A DNA stretch of 64,000 nucleotides from Platanthera guangdongensis (taxonomy: Eukaryota; Streptophyta; Magnoliopsida; Asparagales; Orchidaceae), in the NCBI GenBank assembly GCA_039583875.1, contig CM077163.1:230322646-230386645 (forward strand). The letters are read 5' to 3'. The notes beneath the pieces were generated by a model, which was given only the letters and a program-made list of their open reading frames with translations, did no database searches and was not told the origin of the DNA. This document shows positions 1 through 10,788 of the stretch, one piece after another (the first letter of the stretch is position 1; each line of letters starts with the position of its first letter). Position numbers and translations under genes: made by a program.

Positions 1-840
1 AGCGGGCCATTAGAATTGAAGAGAGGAGTCCCTTGGCCTCCCTTGGCCATGAATGGCCTTCACACCTCACTTTCTCTCTCCTCCATTAAAGGGAAAATGG
101 AGCTTTCTCTCTCCTAGTCATCATTTGCAGAAATTAGGTGGCAAAATCGATATTTTTCAGCCCCATAAGCTAATGGGCCATCTCAGTTGGGCTTAGCCCA
201 AGTGGATTGGGCTTGAGCTAACTTTTTCTCCACTTTTTGGGTTTGGCTAACCCTAGCTATTTAAGCCCAACCATAGGTCCTTTCGGGTGATGTGAATGAC
301 CCAATGGGGTGTAAATGATCCCATTGGCATCATCCTAGTCCACTTGTGGCTTGGTGAAGCCCAATTAGGTCAGCTTTGGGCAATTTGACCTAATTAGGGT
401 TAGGGTTGACCCTTGGTCAACTTGACCTTTGGGTTTACCACAATGGGTCCTTGGTGACCCCTTGGCCTCCCCTAAGGTCTAGGAAGGGTTGGGTAGGGTC
501 GGTTTGGCACCTTGGAGGCCACTTGACCCTTAATTAGGGCACTTTGATCATTTTAGTTCTAGGGTTGACTTTGGTCAACTTGACCTTTTGGATTGACCCC
601 AATTGTTCCGTGGTGACCCATTAACCTCCCTTAAGGGTTAGGGGTGTTATGGTGGCGTCATGTAGTCAAGTTGAAGCCCTAAGGTCAAACCCTAGGGGTG
701 GTTCTAGAATGAGCTAATTGCAGACCAAGGTGATCTCACCTTCATTCCTAGGTTCACTTGGTCTTCTTGGGCTTCCTAGGGTTTTGTCATGACCTAGTCA
801 TGAAAAAACCACTCTTATGGATCTAACAGTTTGAGGGATG
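1..840. other. Unassigned DNA with an imperfect tandem duplication
   Basis: No gene is supported here. The stretch is rich in short words such as TTGACC, TTGGTCAACTTGACC and CCTTGGCC. The block at about 370-500 is repeated imperfectly at about 525-650: both copies run through an AATTAGGG word, a GGTTGAC...GGTCAACTTGACC segment, a GGTGACC word and a CTCCC(T)TAAGG word. This suggests an old duplication of about 150 bp inside a decayed repeat, perhaps an LTR. I could not find termini or a target-site duplication. Confidence 0.4.
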
Positions 841-1439
841 TTACAAAGGATATGTGAGGCTTTAGAGGGACAAAGGGGGAAGGAGGCATCAGGTTACGAT
901 TAATCACAAAAATAGTTATTTTTTAATATTCTGAAGTGTTGTTACCCAATGACGAATTGTGGTTAACAATTACATATCTTTATATGGCAAAATATCCAAA
1001 TCAATCCCTTAACTTTAGGTATAGTTTCAAATTGATCCTTTAAGTTTGATTTGATTCAAATAAGTCATATAACTTTCAACTTTATTTCAAATGAGTCTTT
1101 TTATTCATTCATGTTAAGTTATTAACGATGGTCGTTATTTTACTGTTAAATTATCCTCTCCAAAGCTTTTCTTTCATCTCTCGAGCTTCTTCCTTCAGTG
1201 ATACAGGCTCAGCTTCTTCTCGGACAACAATGACGGGCTCAGCTTCTTCCCGGATACAAATGGAGGGCATAACTTCTTCCCGGTGCATGCTGCCTTCGTC
1301 ATCTTTATCCTAAAAATTGCATCTCTCATCTTCGTTCTCTTCTGCCGGCTTCTCTCACTTCGCTATTACAAGCTACATGTCACAGACTTGTTTTTTAACA
1401 AGCTCTCGTGCGGCCTTAGCTCCTCCTTGCCACTCTGCA
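841..1439. other. Unassigned repeat-like DNA with two short iterated motifs
   Basis: No gene is supported. From about 993 to 1110 a motif of about 27-29 bp, a CAAAT word followed by a TC-TTAA-like word, recurs four times with drift. From about 1206 to 1286 a motif of about 31-33 bp centred on CTTCTTCCCGG recurs three times. The second array would encode SASSR repeats in a short 61-residue frame, but nothing else supports translation. Probably decayed transposon sequence. Confidence 0.35.
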
Positions 1440-1789
1440 TAGCCAAGCTAAGTCAGCATCTCCCTGCAGGAACTAGGTGGTGATGAAGAAAAGAGAGTGA
1501 AAACAAAAGGGAATGCACATGAGCGAAAGATCTCAAGAACTCTCTATGCTTGTCCAAATCGGAGGTGAGTACAAATGAGGAGCATCTTCCCATTTTATAG
1601 GCCCTAAGGAGATCTCCCACCAAAGTGCAGAACATTTCAGATCCTTATTATTCTATATTATTCTATACGTCTCTAGGGTGTACATGATACAAGATTTCTC
1701 TAGAAAGATCAAGACTTCTCTTATGTACATAAATCTAGATTTCTCTAGAATCCTCTTGAGAATTAACCCCGAAAAATAGGTCCGTGACA
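1440..1789 (-). repeat. 3' LTR of the minus-strand chromovirus (inner limit approximate)
   Basis: Read on the minus strand, the LTR begins TGTCACGGACC at 1789, directly after a purine tract that follows the end of the pol reading frame. A likely TATA box (TATAAAAT) lies about 190 bases downstream in the same orientation, followed by a leader-like segment, as expected for U3-R-U5. The far end near 1440 is not resolved, because I could not find a matching 5' LTR in the window. Confidence 0.55.
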
Positions 1790-1802
1790 TCCTCCCCCAC
1801 CT
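1790..1802 (-). promoter_or_regulatory. Polypurine tract of the minus-strand chromovirus
   Basis: On the minus strand this reads AGGTGGGGGAGGA and abuts the LTR start TGTCACGG. This is the expected primer site for plus-strand DNA synthesis. It follows the chromodomain end and stop by only a few bases. Confidence 0.65.
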
Positions 1803-4440
1803 ATCCTGGTGACGTTCTCGTCGCCTCGTACTGCTGAAGGATGTCTTTGAATTGCCACAAATCTTCTAGGGTTTCCCACGTACTCTCAGACTCCGATAAT
1901 CCCTTCCATTTGATTAAGTATTGTGTGCATGGTTGCACACCTCTTTTTCAAACAACTCTTTTTATGAGTACCTCTTCAACTTCTTTGTTGAAGGACTTTG
2001 TCATCACAAGAGGTGCTCCATGGGATTCCCCTCTTTGAAGATCTTCGTTATATCCATGGTATGGCTTGAGCATACTTGGATGAAACACCGGGTGTATCTT
2101 CAAGGAGCTCGGTAAGTCAAGGCGATAAGAAACTTTACCCACTTTCCCTATTACTGGAAATGGGATTTCATACCTACGTACTAAGCCTTTGTTGACACTA
2201 CGCAAGACCATGAACTGGTGTGGTATGAGCTTTATCATCACTTTATCTCCAACAGAGTATTCAGTTGGTCGCCTCTTCGCATCAACCTACTTCTTCATCT
2301 TCTTGCGAACCTTATCCAAAAATGATCTGTTGATTTTTTTGAAGTGAAAGTGGAGGCCTGGGCGACCTAGGCAAACTGTCCGCGCGGTCTATGCGGACAG
2401 GGGTGGTGGCTAGCCGGGTCGGCTAGTGTTCTGCAGATAGCTTGTTCCCAGGAGATAACTGGGCGGATAAGGTTATTATCTGCGGTGTTTGCTGAGTCCC
2501 GCGGGTTGCTGACTCGTCTGGAGTTTGCTGAGTCTAGATTGCCGTCTGGATTGGGGCTCGGGAGATCGACAGGGGCTTATGCCTTGATCTTGCTCTGGTG
2601 GTGCGGTTTGATGGAAACCGCTAAGTTTGCTGGTTAGTGCGGACTGGTTCTTGAGTCCGCCGGTTTGTGCGGACTTGCTATTATATCTGCTGGTGTTGTG
2701 TTTGCACCAGGGATGGCTGGTGGTATGGACTTGGTCAGAATTTGTACCAAGTCTAGGTTCGCTCAGTCCGGGAGGTCGCGCGGTTAGCGCGAACTGTTGT
2801 CTCTGTTCGCTGAGTTTGGCAGCTGTCAGCCTGTTGTGCTAGTTGCGGGCTCATAGTGTGCGGACTGGAGTTGTGTCCACAGGGTGTGCGGACAGATGGC
2901 GGTATTCGCAGTGTCCGCGGGTATGGCGTACTGTTCTAAGTTTTGGTCTTGGTTCTGGCTGTTCGGCCTAGTTGCGATGACAAGGCGGACTGTTATTGTG
3001 TACGCGTTGTGCAGATAAGTTGTGTGCTCGCCGCGAGTTCGGGTAGTGTTTCTATCGGCTAGGGCAGTGACTACACTCCTCTTTGTGCCTATAAATAGGA
3101 CCCTTTGTCACATTAACAGTACAACCGAATGAATAGTAAGTGAGCTCTGGCGATTACTGCGGACAGGTTTTTGTATCCGCGCGGTTTGAAGGAGTTGACC
3201 GATTTTTTGCTGTGTAGATTGTGCTGACAGCGCTGAGAAGCTAGGGACTTAGTTTTCACTTCGGTCAGGGATCAGTGCGGACTCTGCAGTAACAATCAGT
3301 GGTTAGCGGCAGGTCGCGGCTTGCGACCAAGCGATATTCTCTTTGGCATTCCTTTCCCAGTTCAATAAGTTGTCCGCTTCTGGCGGCTTGTTCAGTTTGG
3401 CAGTAGTTGTTCACGGCGATCTGACGGCTAGGTGATCTCGCGATTAGGCGGCTTGTGGATTAGCGGATAAAGTCTTCTGCATTTAAATAACGGGGTGTCC
3501 GCAAGGTTAGGTTGCGGTTTGGCGAGTTAGCGGCTTCAGCGGACTCCGTAGTGCAGCTCGGTAGAGTCGGGGTTACTCTTTGAGTCCGCGCGACTAGTTC
3601 TTGCCTTGTATTTTTTTTGTTTCCATCAGGTACATCGGCGAATCATGTCTCGCCATGTATACCTCGCATTGTAAAGATTTTTGATAGTACAACGTTTTCT
3701 TGCTTTTCTAGTTGCATCTGGTTTACTTGGCTTGTTTTTGGTTGAGCTTTCCTGCGCCCGGTTTCCCGTTTTTCGCGGTTCACAAATTTTTACATGATCT
3801 TGCTAAGTCGGTGTGTTTCTCGCATGACATGGCCATCTTCCATGCTCATGGGCTCTATCCGTCTTCTGTCATGGCTGCCAAAGTGTGTGGTGTGAGTGTT
3901 TGTCTCCCGGTAGCAAGTTTGAAGGGACTACAACCTGTAGCCTTGCTCCACCGTAAGTTGTCGGAGAATTATGCCACATCCATAAGTTTTGTCCAATCCC
4001 TTTTATTAGCACTCACAAAGTGTCATAAGTAGCACTCCAGAAGTGCATTCACCCTCTCGGTCTACCCGTCCGTCTGAGGGTGGAAACTCGTGGAGAAGTT
4101 CAATTCTAAACCAAATAGTTTGAAGAGTTCAGTCCATAACTTCTCCGTAAAGCAAGGGTCTCGTCACTCATAATGCTCTTTGGTAGTCCCCAATACTTCA
4201 CCACATGTTTGAAAAAGAGTGGCACCATCTCTTTTGTTGTCGCATCCTTTGGGGCTGGTATGAAAGTGTTATATTTGGAGAAACGATTCACCACCATCAA
4301 GATAGATCTGCACCCTTCAAACTTGGGCAAGGCATTGATGAAGTAGAGCGTCACAGTCTGCCATGGGAATTTCGGCACTGGAAGTGGCTCCAAAAATGAC
4401 ATCATCACAGGGGCCCACTTGCCAAATACAGGGTTGTACA
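1803..4440 (-). pseudogene. Ty3/gypsy chromovirus pol remnant: integrase plus chromodomain
   Basis: The gene runs on the minus strand and is interrupted by the solo LTR at 2328-3794. The upstream part (about 4410-4060) encodes the integrase core: a PWQTVTLYFI segment, [25 protein letters not shown], then after a frameshift a FHPQTDGQTERVNALLEC-like stretch carrying the last catalytic acid. The first catalytic Asp seems to be Tyr here (LYF for the usual MDF). The downstream part (about 2327-1810) gives GLVRRYEIPFPVIGKVGKVSYRL, the GPY/F-type module, then IHPVFHPSMLKPYH and a chromodomain with YLIKWKGLSESES. Protease, reverse transcriptase and RNase H are absent, so the copy is truncated near 4410. 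Several stops and shifts make it non-functional. It resembles a Galadriel-type chromovirus, but that is from memory of motifs only. Confidence 0.8.
2328..3794 (+). repeat. Solo LTR of the copia B/C family
   Basis: The 1467-bp element starts TGTTGA and ends TTTTTACA, with a perfect 5-bp target-site duplication TGATC at 2323-2327 and 3795-3799. Its start, body and end match the 5' LTR of the copia at 58324-59782, including the repeated GCGGAC and GTCCGC words and a TATA box (TATAAATAGGA) near 3090. With no internal region left, it most likely arose by LTR-LTR recombination. It splits the chromovirus pol on the other strand; removing it restores continuity of that frame's homology. Confidence 0.92.
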
Positions 4441-5100
4441 ATAGCGAAAGTGCCACCTAGCAGTTCGGAAGGCCTAGGCGTGGCCGCGTGCGCGCAAGCC
4501 CCGCACGCGTGTAGCCCGCTTGTGCGCAGGCCTCGTGTGCCCACGTGGGCGGGTCGTGCACGTGTGGGGGTGATGCCCCTGTGTGTGTGCGGGTTTTGCT
4601 TTCTGCTTGTAGCTTCAGGGCCTTGGGGGAGTGTGGCACGTCGCGCACGATTTGTCCGGTCAAGTTTGCTCTTCCCACGCGTACTCAGTCCGAGTGCGCA
4701 CATATACCTAAAGTCCTCTTCCTTAAATAAAAAATATGTTCTTCCTGCTATTCACAAATCTGTGTGCCACGACAAAAACGAGTGACAAATTGATTGTAAT
4801 GCTCGGGATTTTGAGAGAGGCGGCTCTTTTGCGCCGGGTCAATATCGTGTCCGGGTTTATGGTAGGCAGGGTACTAGGAGTCCTCCATATGCACGATCGG
4901 AACACTGTCGCAAAATAAAATAAAATAGATAAATAAAATAGTTAATATAAATAGATAAATAAAATTTTCAACACCTGTAAGGCTGTAACTCGTTAAAATA
5001 AATAGATAAATAAAATTTTCTCAAAATGTATCAATGGAGAAGAAAACTTTCACGCCAATGAAAATACGAATTACCCGGGAATCAATCAACACTTAAAAAA
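4441..5100. other. CpG-rich block followed by AT-rich DNA, unassigned
   Basis: Bases 4457-4700 are unusually rich in CG and in alternating GTGCGCGC-like words compared with the DNA on either side. Open frames here have no recognisable motif and probably reflect base composition. From about 4915 to 5020 the word AATAAATAGATAAATAAAAT recurs with variation. No terminal repeats were found. Confidence 0.35.
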
Positions 5101-6156
5101 AGGTGTTGTTATTAGCAAATTCATTTTCTTACTAGCAAAGCAGAAAAAAACAGATTCAGTCATTTTTTATATTTTTTCTCTTCCCAAAAATTACTACTAA
5201 CAAATCAATCTTTTTTATATAATTTTTGCATTTTTAAATTTTGAGTCTCAAATGTTTCTCATTTGAAAAGTGATCAACATTAAAGTTTTCATCGAGATCT
5301 ACAACTTTCATGTTGACCGTTTTTTGATTTGAAGCCGTTTATGCCTCCAATTTGAGCCCGAAAATAGACCCACGAAACGAGTCGTCCGTGCAGATTTTCG
5401 GCGTAACTTTTTTCGGTGGTCAAATCGAGGGTTTAAACTGCTTCAAATCAAAAGGTGTTCAACATGAAAGTTGTAGATCTCGTTGAGATCTAAAACTTTC
5501 ATGTTGAACACTTTTTAATTTGAAGCATTTTAAGCCTCCTATTTAGCCCCCGAAAAAAGTCACGCCGATCCCGGGCGTCCGTAAATATGTTCGGCTCGAA
5601 TTTTTTCTGGGATGAAATTGGGGGGTCTAAATTGGTTCAAATCAAAAAGTATTCAACATAAAAGTTGTAGATCTCGTCGAGATCTACAACTTTCATGTTA
5701 AACACTTCTCATGAAAATGCACGTATAAGTCACAGATAAAAAAGACATGTATATTCTTATATACACTTGTATATACATCACACATTTATAGCAATTAGAA
5801 ATCAAATATATTTCTAAAATGGACGATATTTTGTTTAAAGATTTTGACGCAGATGATAATATTTTGTCGAAAAAAGAATTTTGGACATATTAAACAAAAC
5901 TTTGAGACATTTTGACTCATTTCTAATGCTAATATAACTGTTTGAATGAATACATTTGAAATCATTTATAATGTCATTATATGTAGTAGGTTATTTTGAA
6001 AAAAATGAATGTTTTAAACAAAATTTAATTTATTAAAAAAATTATGTTAGTTTTCTGATAACAAAATGATTTTCAAATATTCATTTTGAAAAATAATTAC
6101 TTGCTAATAGTAATGATTTATTAAAAATTAAATTGAATTTGCTAGTAACAGCACCT
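5101..6156. mobile_element. Non-autonomous Mutator-like element, family M1, copy 1
   Basis: The 1056-bp element has inverted ends: GGTGTTGTTATTAGCAAAT at the left, and at the right the complement of GGTGCTGTTACTAGCAAAT. It shares ends and internal modules with the copy at 20181-20956, which has a clear 9-bp duplication. Flanks here (CTTAAAAAA and GCAAAAAAC) are only partly alike, so the duplication has decayed. Inside are at least three self-complementary modules built on AAAGTTGTAGATCTCGTCGA (near 5270-5320, 5455-5513 and 5650-5706), each able to fold into a long hairpin. There is no transposase frame. Confidence 0.78.
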
Positions 6157-6954
6157 GCAAAAAACTAGACAGGATCCACTTTCATAAAATCTAGACGAGT
6201 CTATAGAAAAATTTACTTTTTTTGCTTAAAATTAAATTATTCTATGTTCAAAATATTAAATGCTAATTTCAACGAAATTAATTTTCTACTTATTTTTAAA
6301 ATAAATAAACAATTCCAAGAGTGTATGTTGCTTACAAAACATATATATTTTAATGTAGTCAATAGATGATATCATAAAAGCCTGATCTATTATTATATTA
6401 ATATACAAATAGACGCTTTGTTTATTAATATAAAAGGTCACCATTTAAGGCTAATACCTATATCTATCCGCAGCACTATATAATATTTTAGATATAAAAT
6501 TATTTAAAATTAAATCAAATAATTAAAAATAATAATAATAAAATAAATGGGATTGAGAAAGATTATGAAATTTAAAAAATAGCACATGAGAAAATGATGT
6601 AGGCTTTGTGGTTTGGTTATAATATATGAGTCAAATCAGACTGACCTGGTTGAGGTGTTTCACATTCCCCAACCTCTTTCCCCTTCCCCCTCTAGATCGA
6701 CGGTTGCATAAGGTGCGGGTGGGGATGTAAATCACGCAATAGACGCTGAGTAGATGGACTAGGGGTGCAGATAAATGTTGTTGTCGCAACAACAATGATG
6801 GTGCAACAACGAAGAATAGACTATTTTTGCATGTAAAAATTCCCCCTCACCAAATTTTTTTTTTCTGAGACTGTTTGCGTGTTCGATAGCTCAACGAGGT
6901 AAGACGATTCAGCTAGTCTGGTCTACCTAGAGCCTCGAGCGATTCACAATAATT
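6157..6954. other. AT-rich DNA; the right end is probably a decayed Tat LTR
   Basis: Mostly AT-rich with no gene. Because a primer-binding site and gag of a Tat-type element begin at 6955, the last few hundred bases should be what remains of its 5' LTR and leader. I could not identify the LTR start or a TATA box with confidence. Confidence 0.4.
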
Positions 6955-6972
6955 TGACAACGTCTGTAGGAA
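6955..6972 (+). promoter_or_regulatory. Decayed primer-binding site of the host Tat element
   Basis: The sequence TGACAACGTCTGTAGGAA lines up with TGGCGCCGTCTGTGGGAA, the common primer-binding region of plant Tat/Retand elements. The four differences include G-to-A and C-to-A changes at the GGCGCC core. It sits about 70-90 bases before the first likely gag codon, as expected. Confidence 0.55.
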
Positions 6973-7806
6973 GAAGTTCCCTGAAGATCCGAAGGCTCGA
7001 AAATCAGTACTCATTGCATTATGGTACTAAGAAGAAGAAGTCATGGCAAAGAAAAGCACTTGTACCACCCAAGGATCCATCCGACAAGGACGTGTCAATC
7101 CCGGTCCATCACATTCTCTTATCAATGCACTACGGCAAGAGGAGACCGTAGTCGCGCCAGATAACGCCCTTGTGGGACGAATCACCCGCATGGAGGAGCA
7201 TCATGCGGAGATGCTCGCTCCCCTAAAAAATCTGGCACCTGCCCAAGCCCCGACCATGCCACCTGCACTTGTCAATCTACCACCTCCACCTCTAGTTCTC
7301 GTTGCAGAGACTCCCACAAAGAAGACTATGAGGAGCTCTCAGAGGCCGCAAGCACCACATATCCTGCCCGTCGGGCTAGGGCTGCCGAAGCCGACAATCA
7401 GCATCAGCACCCATGGGCGGGAGCCCTTGAGAACCCAGCTGGAAGAGCAACAAGAGAAGAGATCAGAGAGTTGATCGCAAAAGAGTGTTGTCTGGTGGGT
7501 CGACGAGCTATGTATCTGCACCGCCCCGAAAGGGTCGCCTCCCCTTTAGCACCCGAATTCCTAGCTCACCTTGTCCCTCCCAAGTTCAAGCTTCTGAGCA
7601 TTGAGTCTTATGATAGGATAGATGACCATCTTGAGCATATAAATTATATCTCCACCATTCTCTGGATCTACAACGCCCACAACCAGTTGTTATGCTAAGT
7701 GTTCCTGGCCACCCTCAAAGGGCAGACTCAGACGTGGTTTCATTTCCTGTTGGAAGGAAACATCTGAAGCTTCGCAGAGTTGACCCAACAATTTTTTAAC
7801 CAGTTC
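6973..7806 (+). pseudogene. Host Tat-type Ty3/gypsy gag, first part
   Basis: A plausible start is the ATG at 7043 (MAKKSTCTTQGSIRQ). The N-terminal part is proline- and glutamate-rich with a short basic stretch, as in Tat gags. The core follows as a separate frame from about 7471: FLAHLVPPKFKLLSIESYDR, DDHLEHINYI, then LATLKGQTQTWFHFL and SFAELTQQFFNQF, the conserved retrotransposon gag fold. Stops and a frameshift divide it. It is cut at 7806 by insertion of element I and resumes at 14485 with FIANQRIV. The original element lacks detectable reverse transcriptase downstream. Confidence 0.75.
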
Positions 7807-9333
7807 TGTTGAAGCCAAAATTGACCTCTGTGGAGTTCGGGGTCCCTGGAAAGGGGTGACCTCACACCTACTACACTCGAGAGAACGTCACGGACCGGAG
7901 ACTTAGGAGACTATGAACAGACCCTCGACTCTAGCAAGGAGGTCTCACCTCACACCCGGAAGGCTACCTGAGCTCTTCCCCTCCCTTACCAAAGGGCTAG
8001 GCTGGGCGCCTTGGAGAGCTCTCTCTACTCTATCAAGAAGAAGCTAAGGGAGGAGGAAGCTAAGAAAAGGATCCCCTCCAAGGCACCCAAGGGGGTCTAT
8101 TTATAGTTTTTCCAAGTCCTGGGGGTAAAATGACCAAAATATCCCTACGGCCAAAAGGCCTCGGGCCAGTAGAAAACAGCCACGTCGGGGGGTAAAGGGG
8201 GAATTCCCCCCGAGGGCAAGAAGGTAAAACTGCAGGGGGGGCAAGGGCGAGACCGCGGCCTCTGACCGGTCTCGCCCCGCCAGGCCGCCAAGCTAGAAGG
8301 GGCAGGGGCGAGACCCCGGCCCCCGGCCGGTCTCGCCCCGCTAGGCCGCCAGGCTAGAAGGGGCAGGGGCGAGACCCCGGCCCCCGGCCGGTCTCGCCCC
8401 GCTAGGCCGCTAGGCTAGAAGGGGTAGGGGAGAGACCCCGGCCCCCGGCCGGTCTCGCCCCACCAGGCAGCCAGGCAAGAAGGGGCAGGGGCGAGACCCC
8501 GGCCCCCGGCCGGTCTCGCCCCGCCAGGCCGCCAGGCTAGAAGGGGCAGGGGCGAGACCCCGGCCCCCGGCCGGTCTCGCCCCGCCAGACCGCCAGGCTA
8601 GAAGGGGCAGGGGCGAGACCCCGGCCCCCGGCCGGTCTCGCCCCGCTAGGCCGCCAGGCTAGAAGGGGCAGGGGCGAGACCGCGGCCTCTGACCGGTCTC
8701 GCCCCGCCCGGCCGCCAAGCTGGAAGGGGCAGGGGCGAGACCCCGACCCCCGACCGGTCTCGCCCCGCTAGGCCGCCAGGCTAGAATGGGCAGGGGCGAG
8801 ACCCCGGCACCCGGCCGGTCTGGCCCCACCAGGCCGCCAGGCTAGAAGGGGCAGGGGCGAGACCCCGGCCCCCGGCCGGTCTCGCCCCACCAGGCCGCCA
8901 GGCAAGAAGGGGCAGGGGCGAGACCCCGGCCCCCGGCCGGTCTCGCCCCGCCAGGCCGCCAGGCTAGAAGGGGCAGGGGCGAGACCCCGGCCCCCGGCCG
9001 GTCTCGCCCCGCCAGGCCGCCAGGCTAGAAGGGGCAGGGGCGAGACCCCGGCCCCGGCCGGTCTCGCCCCGCCAGGCCGCCAGGCTAGAAGGGGTAGGGG
9101 CGAGACCCCGGCCCCCGACCGGTCTCGCCCCACCAGGCCGCCAGGCACCTATCGGGACGGGGCGGGTGTCAGCCAACTTGTCTCACCCGCCCCCCAAAAG
9201 AGGGCCACTGGAGGGAGGTGGATTTTTCCTCCCCTTACTAGTATGTTTCCAAGCCAGAGCCAAAATTGTCCACCGAGAGTGCAAAATCTCCCAAAAGCTT
9301 AAAACTATACAGGGGCGAATACGGGGTTGTACA
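7807..9333 (-). repeat. Element I 3' LTR
   Basis: The 1527-bp LTR carries, in sense order: start TGTACAACCCCG at 9333, a U3 with a 15-unit hairpin array, a TATA box CTATAAATAG at 8106-8097, a leader segment, and the end GGCTTCAACA at 7807. It differs from the other LTR of this element by scattered substitutions (about four in the first 160 bases compared) and small length changes, so the insertion is not brand new. Confidence 0.92.
8235..9146. repeat. 60-61 bp hairpin minisatellite in U3 of element I (3' LTR)
   Basis: I count 15 units. Each has a near-perfect inverted repeat: GGGGCGAGACC, a 13-base GC-rich centre, then GGTCTCGCCCC, followed by a linker CGCCAGGCCGCCAGGCTAGAA. Units 1 and 8 share a variant centre (CGCGGCCTCTGACC), and the following units also match in order, indicating duplication of a block of seven units. 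The array ends less than 130 bases before the TATA box in sense orientation. Open frames across it (repeating RPGGARPAGGRG-like strings) are composition artefacts. Confidence 0.93.
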
Positions 9334-9335
9334 CA

Positions 9336-9349
9336 ATCCCCGCTCTTTT
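9336..9349 (-). promoter_or_regulatory. Probable polypurine tract of element I
   Basis: On the minus strand this reads AAAAGAGCGGGGAT and lies two bases before the 3' LTR start at 9333. One pyrimidine interrupts it. The same sequence is found next to the 3' LTR of element II (29259-29272). Confidence 0.5.
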
Positions 9350-9587
9350 CGAGGTTGACACAAACTCGGAAAGAAATGTCCAACCCAACGTATTCGCTGA
9401 GTGCAATTTCCTTGCGCGCCTCTCCGGGGAGTCAACCTGCCATGCCAGCTTATGGGAGCCTGGGTGGCGAGACCCCCTCCAGGTAAAAAATACTTAGCCT
9501 CCACGAGAGGTACCACCAGCCCTGCCAGCTAGTGAGAGTCTGGCAGCGGGATCCTCATCGGAGCAAATGGGCTTTTACTCCCCCCGG

Positions 9588-10630
9588 GGCACATTCGACC
9601 CAACCAGCTAGTGGAGCCTGGCTGAGGAGATCCTCTCGGGGGTGGAACTTGATCTCCCCGAGGCACATTCGACCCAACCAGCTAGTGGGAGCCTGGCTAA
9701 GGAGATCCTCTCGGGGGTGGGGACTTGATCTCCCCGAGGCACATTCGACCCAACCAGCTAGTGGGAGCCTGGCTGAGGAGATCCTCTCGGGGGTGGGGAC
9801 TTGATCTCCCCGAGGCACATTCGACCCAACCAGCTAGTGGGAGCCTGGCTGAGGAGATCCTCTCGGGGGTGGGACTTGATCTCCCCGAGGCACATTCGAC
9901 CCAACCAGCTAGTGGGAGCCTGACTGAGGAGATCCTCTCGGGGGTGGGGACTTGATCTCCCCGAGGCACATTCGACCCAACCAGCTAGTGGGAGCCTGGC
10001 TGAGGAGATCCTCTCGGGGGTGGGACTTGATCTCCCCGAGGCACATTCGACCCAACCAGCTAGTGGGAGTCTGGCTGAGGAGATCCTCTCGGGGGTGGGG
10101 ACTTGATCTCCCCGAGGCACATTCGACCCAACCAGTTAGTGGGAGCCTGGCTGAGGAGATCCTCTCGGGGGTGGGGACTTGATCTCCCCGAGGCACATTC
10201 GACGCAACCAGCTAGTGGGAGCCTGGCTGAGGAGATCCTCTCGGGGGTGGGGACTTGATCTCCCCGAGGCACATTCGACCCAACCAGCTAGTGGGAGCCT
10301 GGCTGAGGAGATCCTCTCGGGGGTGGGGACTTGATCTCCCCGAGGCACATTCGACCCAACTAGCTAGTGGGAGCCTGGCTGAGGAGATCCTCTCGGGGGT
10401 GGGGACTTGATCTCCCCGAGGCACATTCGACCCAACCAGCTAGTGGGAGCCTGGCTGAGGAGATCCTCTCGGGGGTGGGACTTGATCTCCCCGAGGCACA
10501 TTCGACCCAACCAGCTAGTGGGAGCCTGGCTGAGGAGATCCTCTCGGGGGTGGGACTTGATCCCCCCGAGGCACATTCGACCCAACCAGCTAGTGGGAGC
10601 CTGACTGAGGAGATCCTCTCAGGGGTGGGG
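9588..10630. repeat. 75-76 bp tandem array in the internal region of element I
   Basis: Fourteen units carry the landmark CACATTCGACCCAACC, mostly 76 and sometimes 75 bases apart. Within each, CTCGGGGG and TCCCCGAG form a small stem around a GTGGGACTTGATC centre. Units are nearly identical in the middle and diverge at the edges: the segment 9420-9540 contains weaker relatives (GCCAGCTTATGGGAGCCTGG). The array sits where pol would be in an autonomous element, between the gag-protease frame and the polypurine tract. Confidence 0.93.
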
Positions 10631-10788
10631 AACCAGGCTTGTCACTTGAACTTTACCAAATCCAACATCCTCAAACGGGGAAAAAGATGGGTTACATGAC
10701 CCCCCCCCCCCCCCCCGACTCAGCCGGTCGGGGGCTAGACTCAAAACAACATAAAAAACATACATGACTCAGCCGGGTCGAGTCTTCC
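10631..10788. other. Spacer with a C-17 run
   Basis: A short unique spacer between the tandem array and the gag-protease frame of element I. A homopolymer of 17 C occurs at 10700-10716; the equivalent run in element II has 13. Such runs are prone to copying and sequencing error. Confidence 0.6.

Noticed and set aside
8768..9176. Long open frames repeating RPGGARPAGGRGLAPAPSSLAAW in the LTR array
   Set aside because: They follow from a GC-rich tandem repeat with no stop codons in several frames, have no typical start context, and recur in all four LTRs on both strands.
9588..10630. CRISPR array
   Set aside because: Units are contiguous tandem copies without unique spacers, and the setting is a plant retrotransposon.
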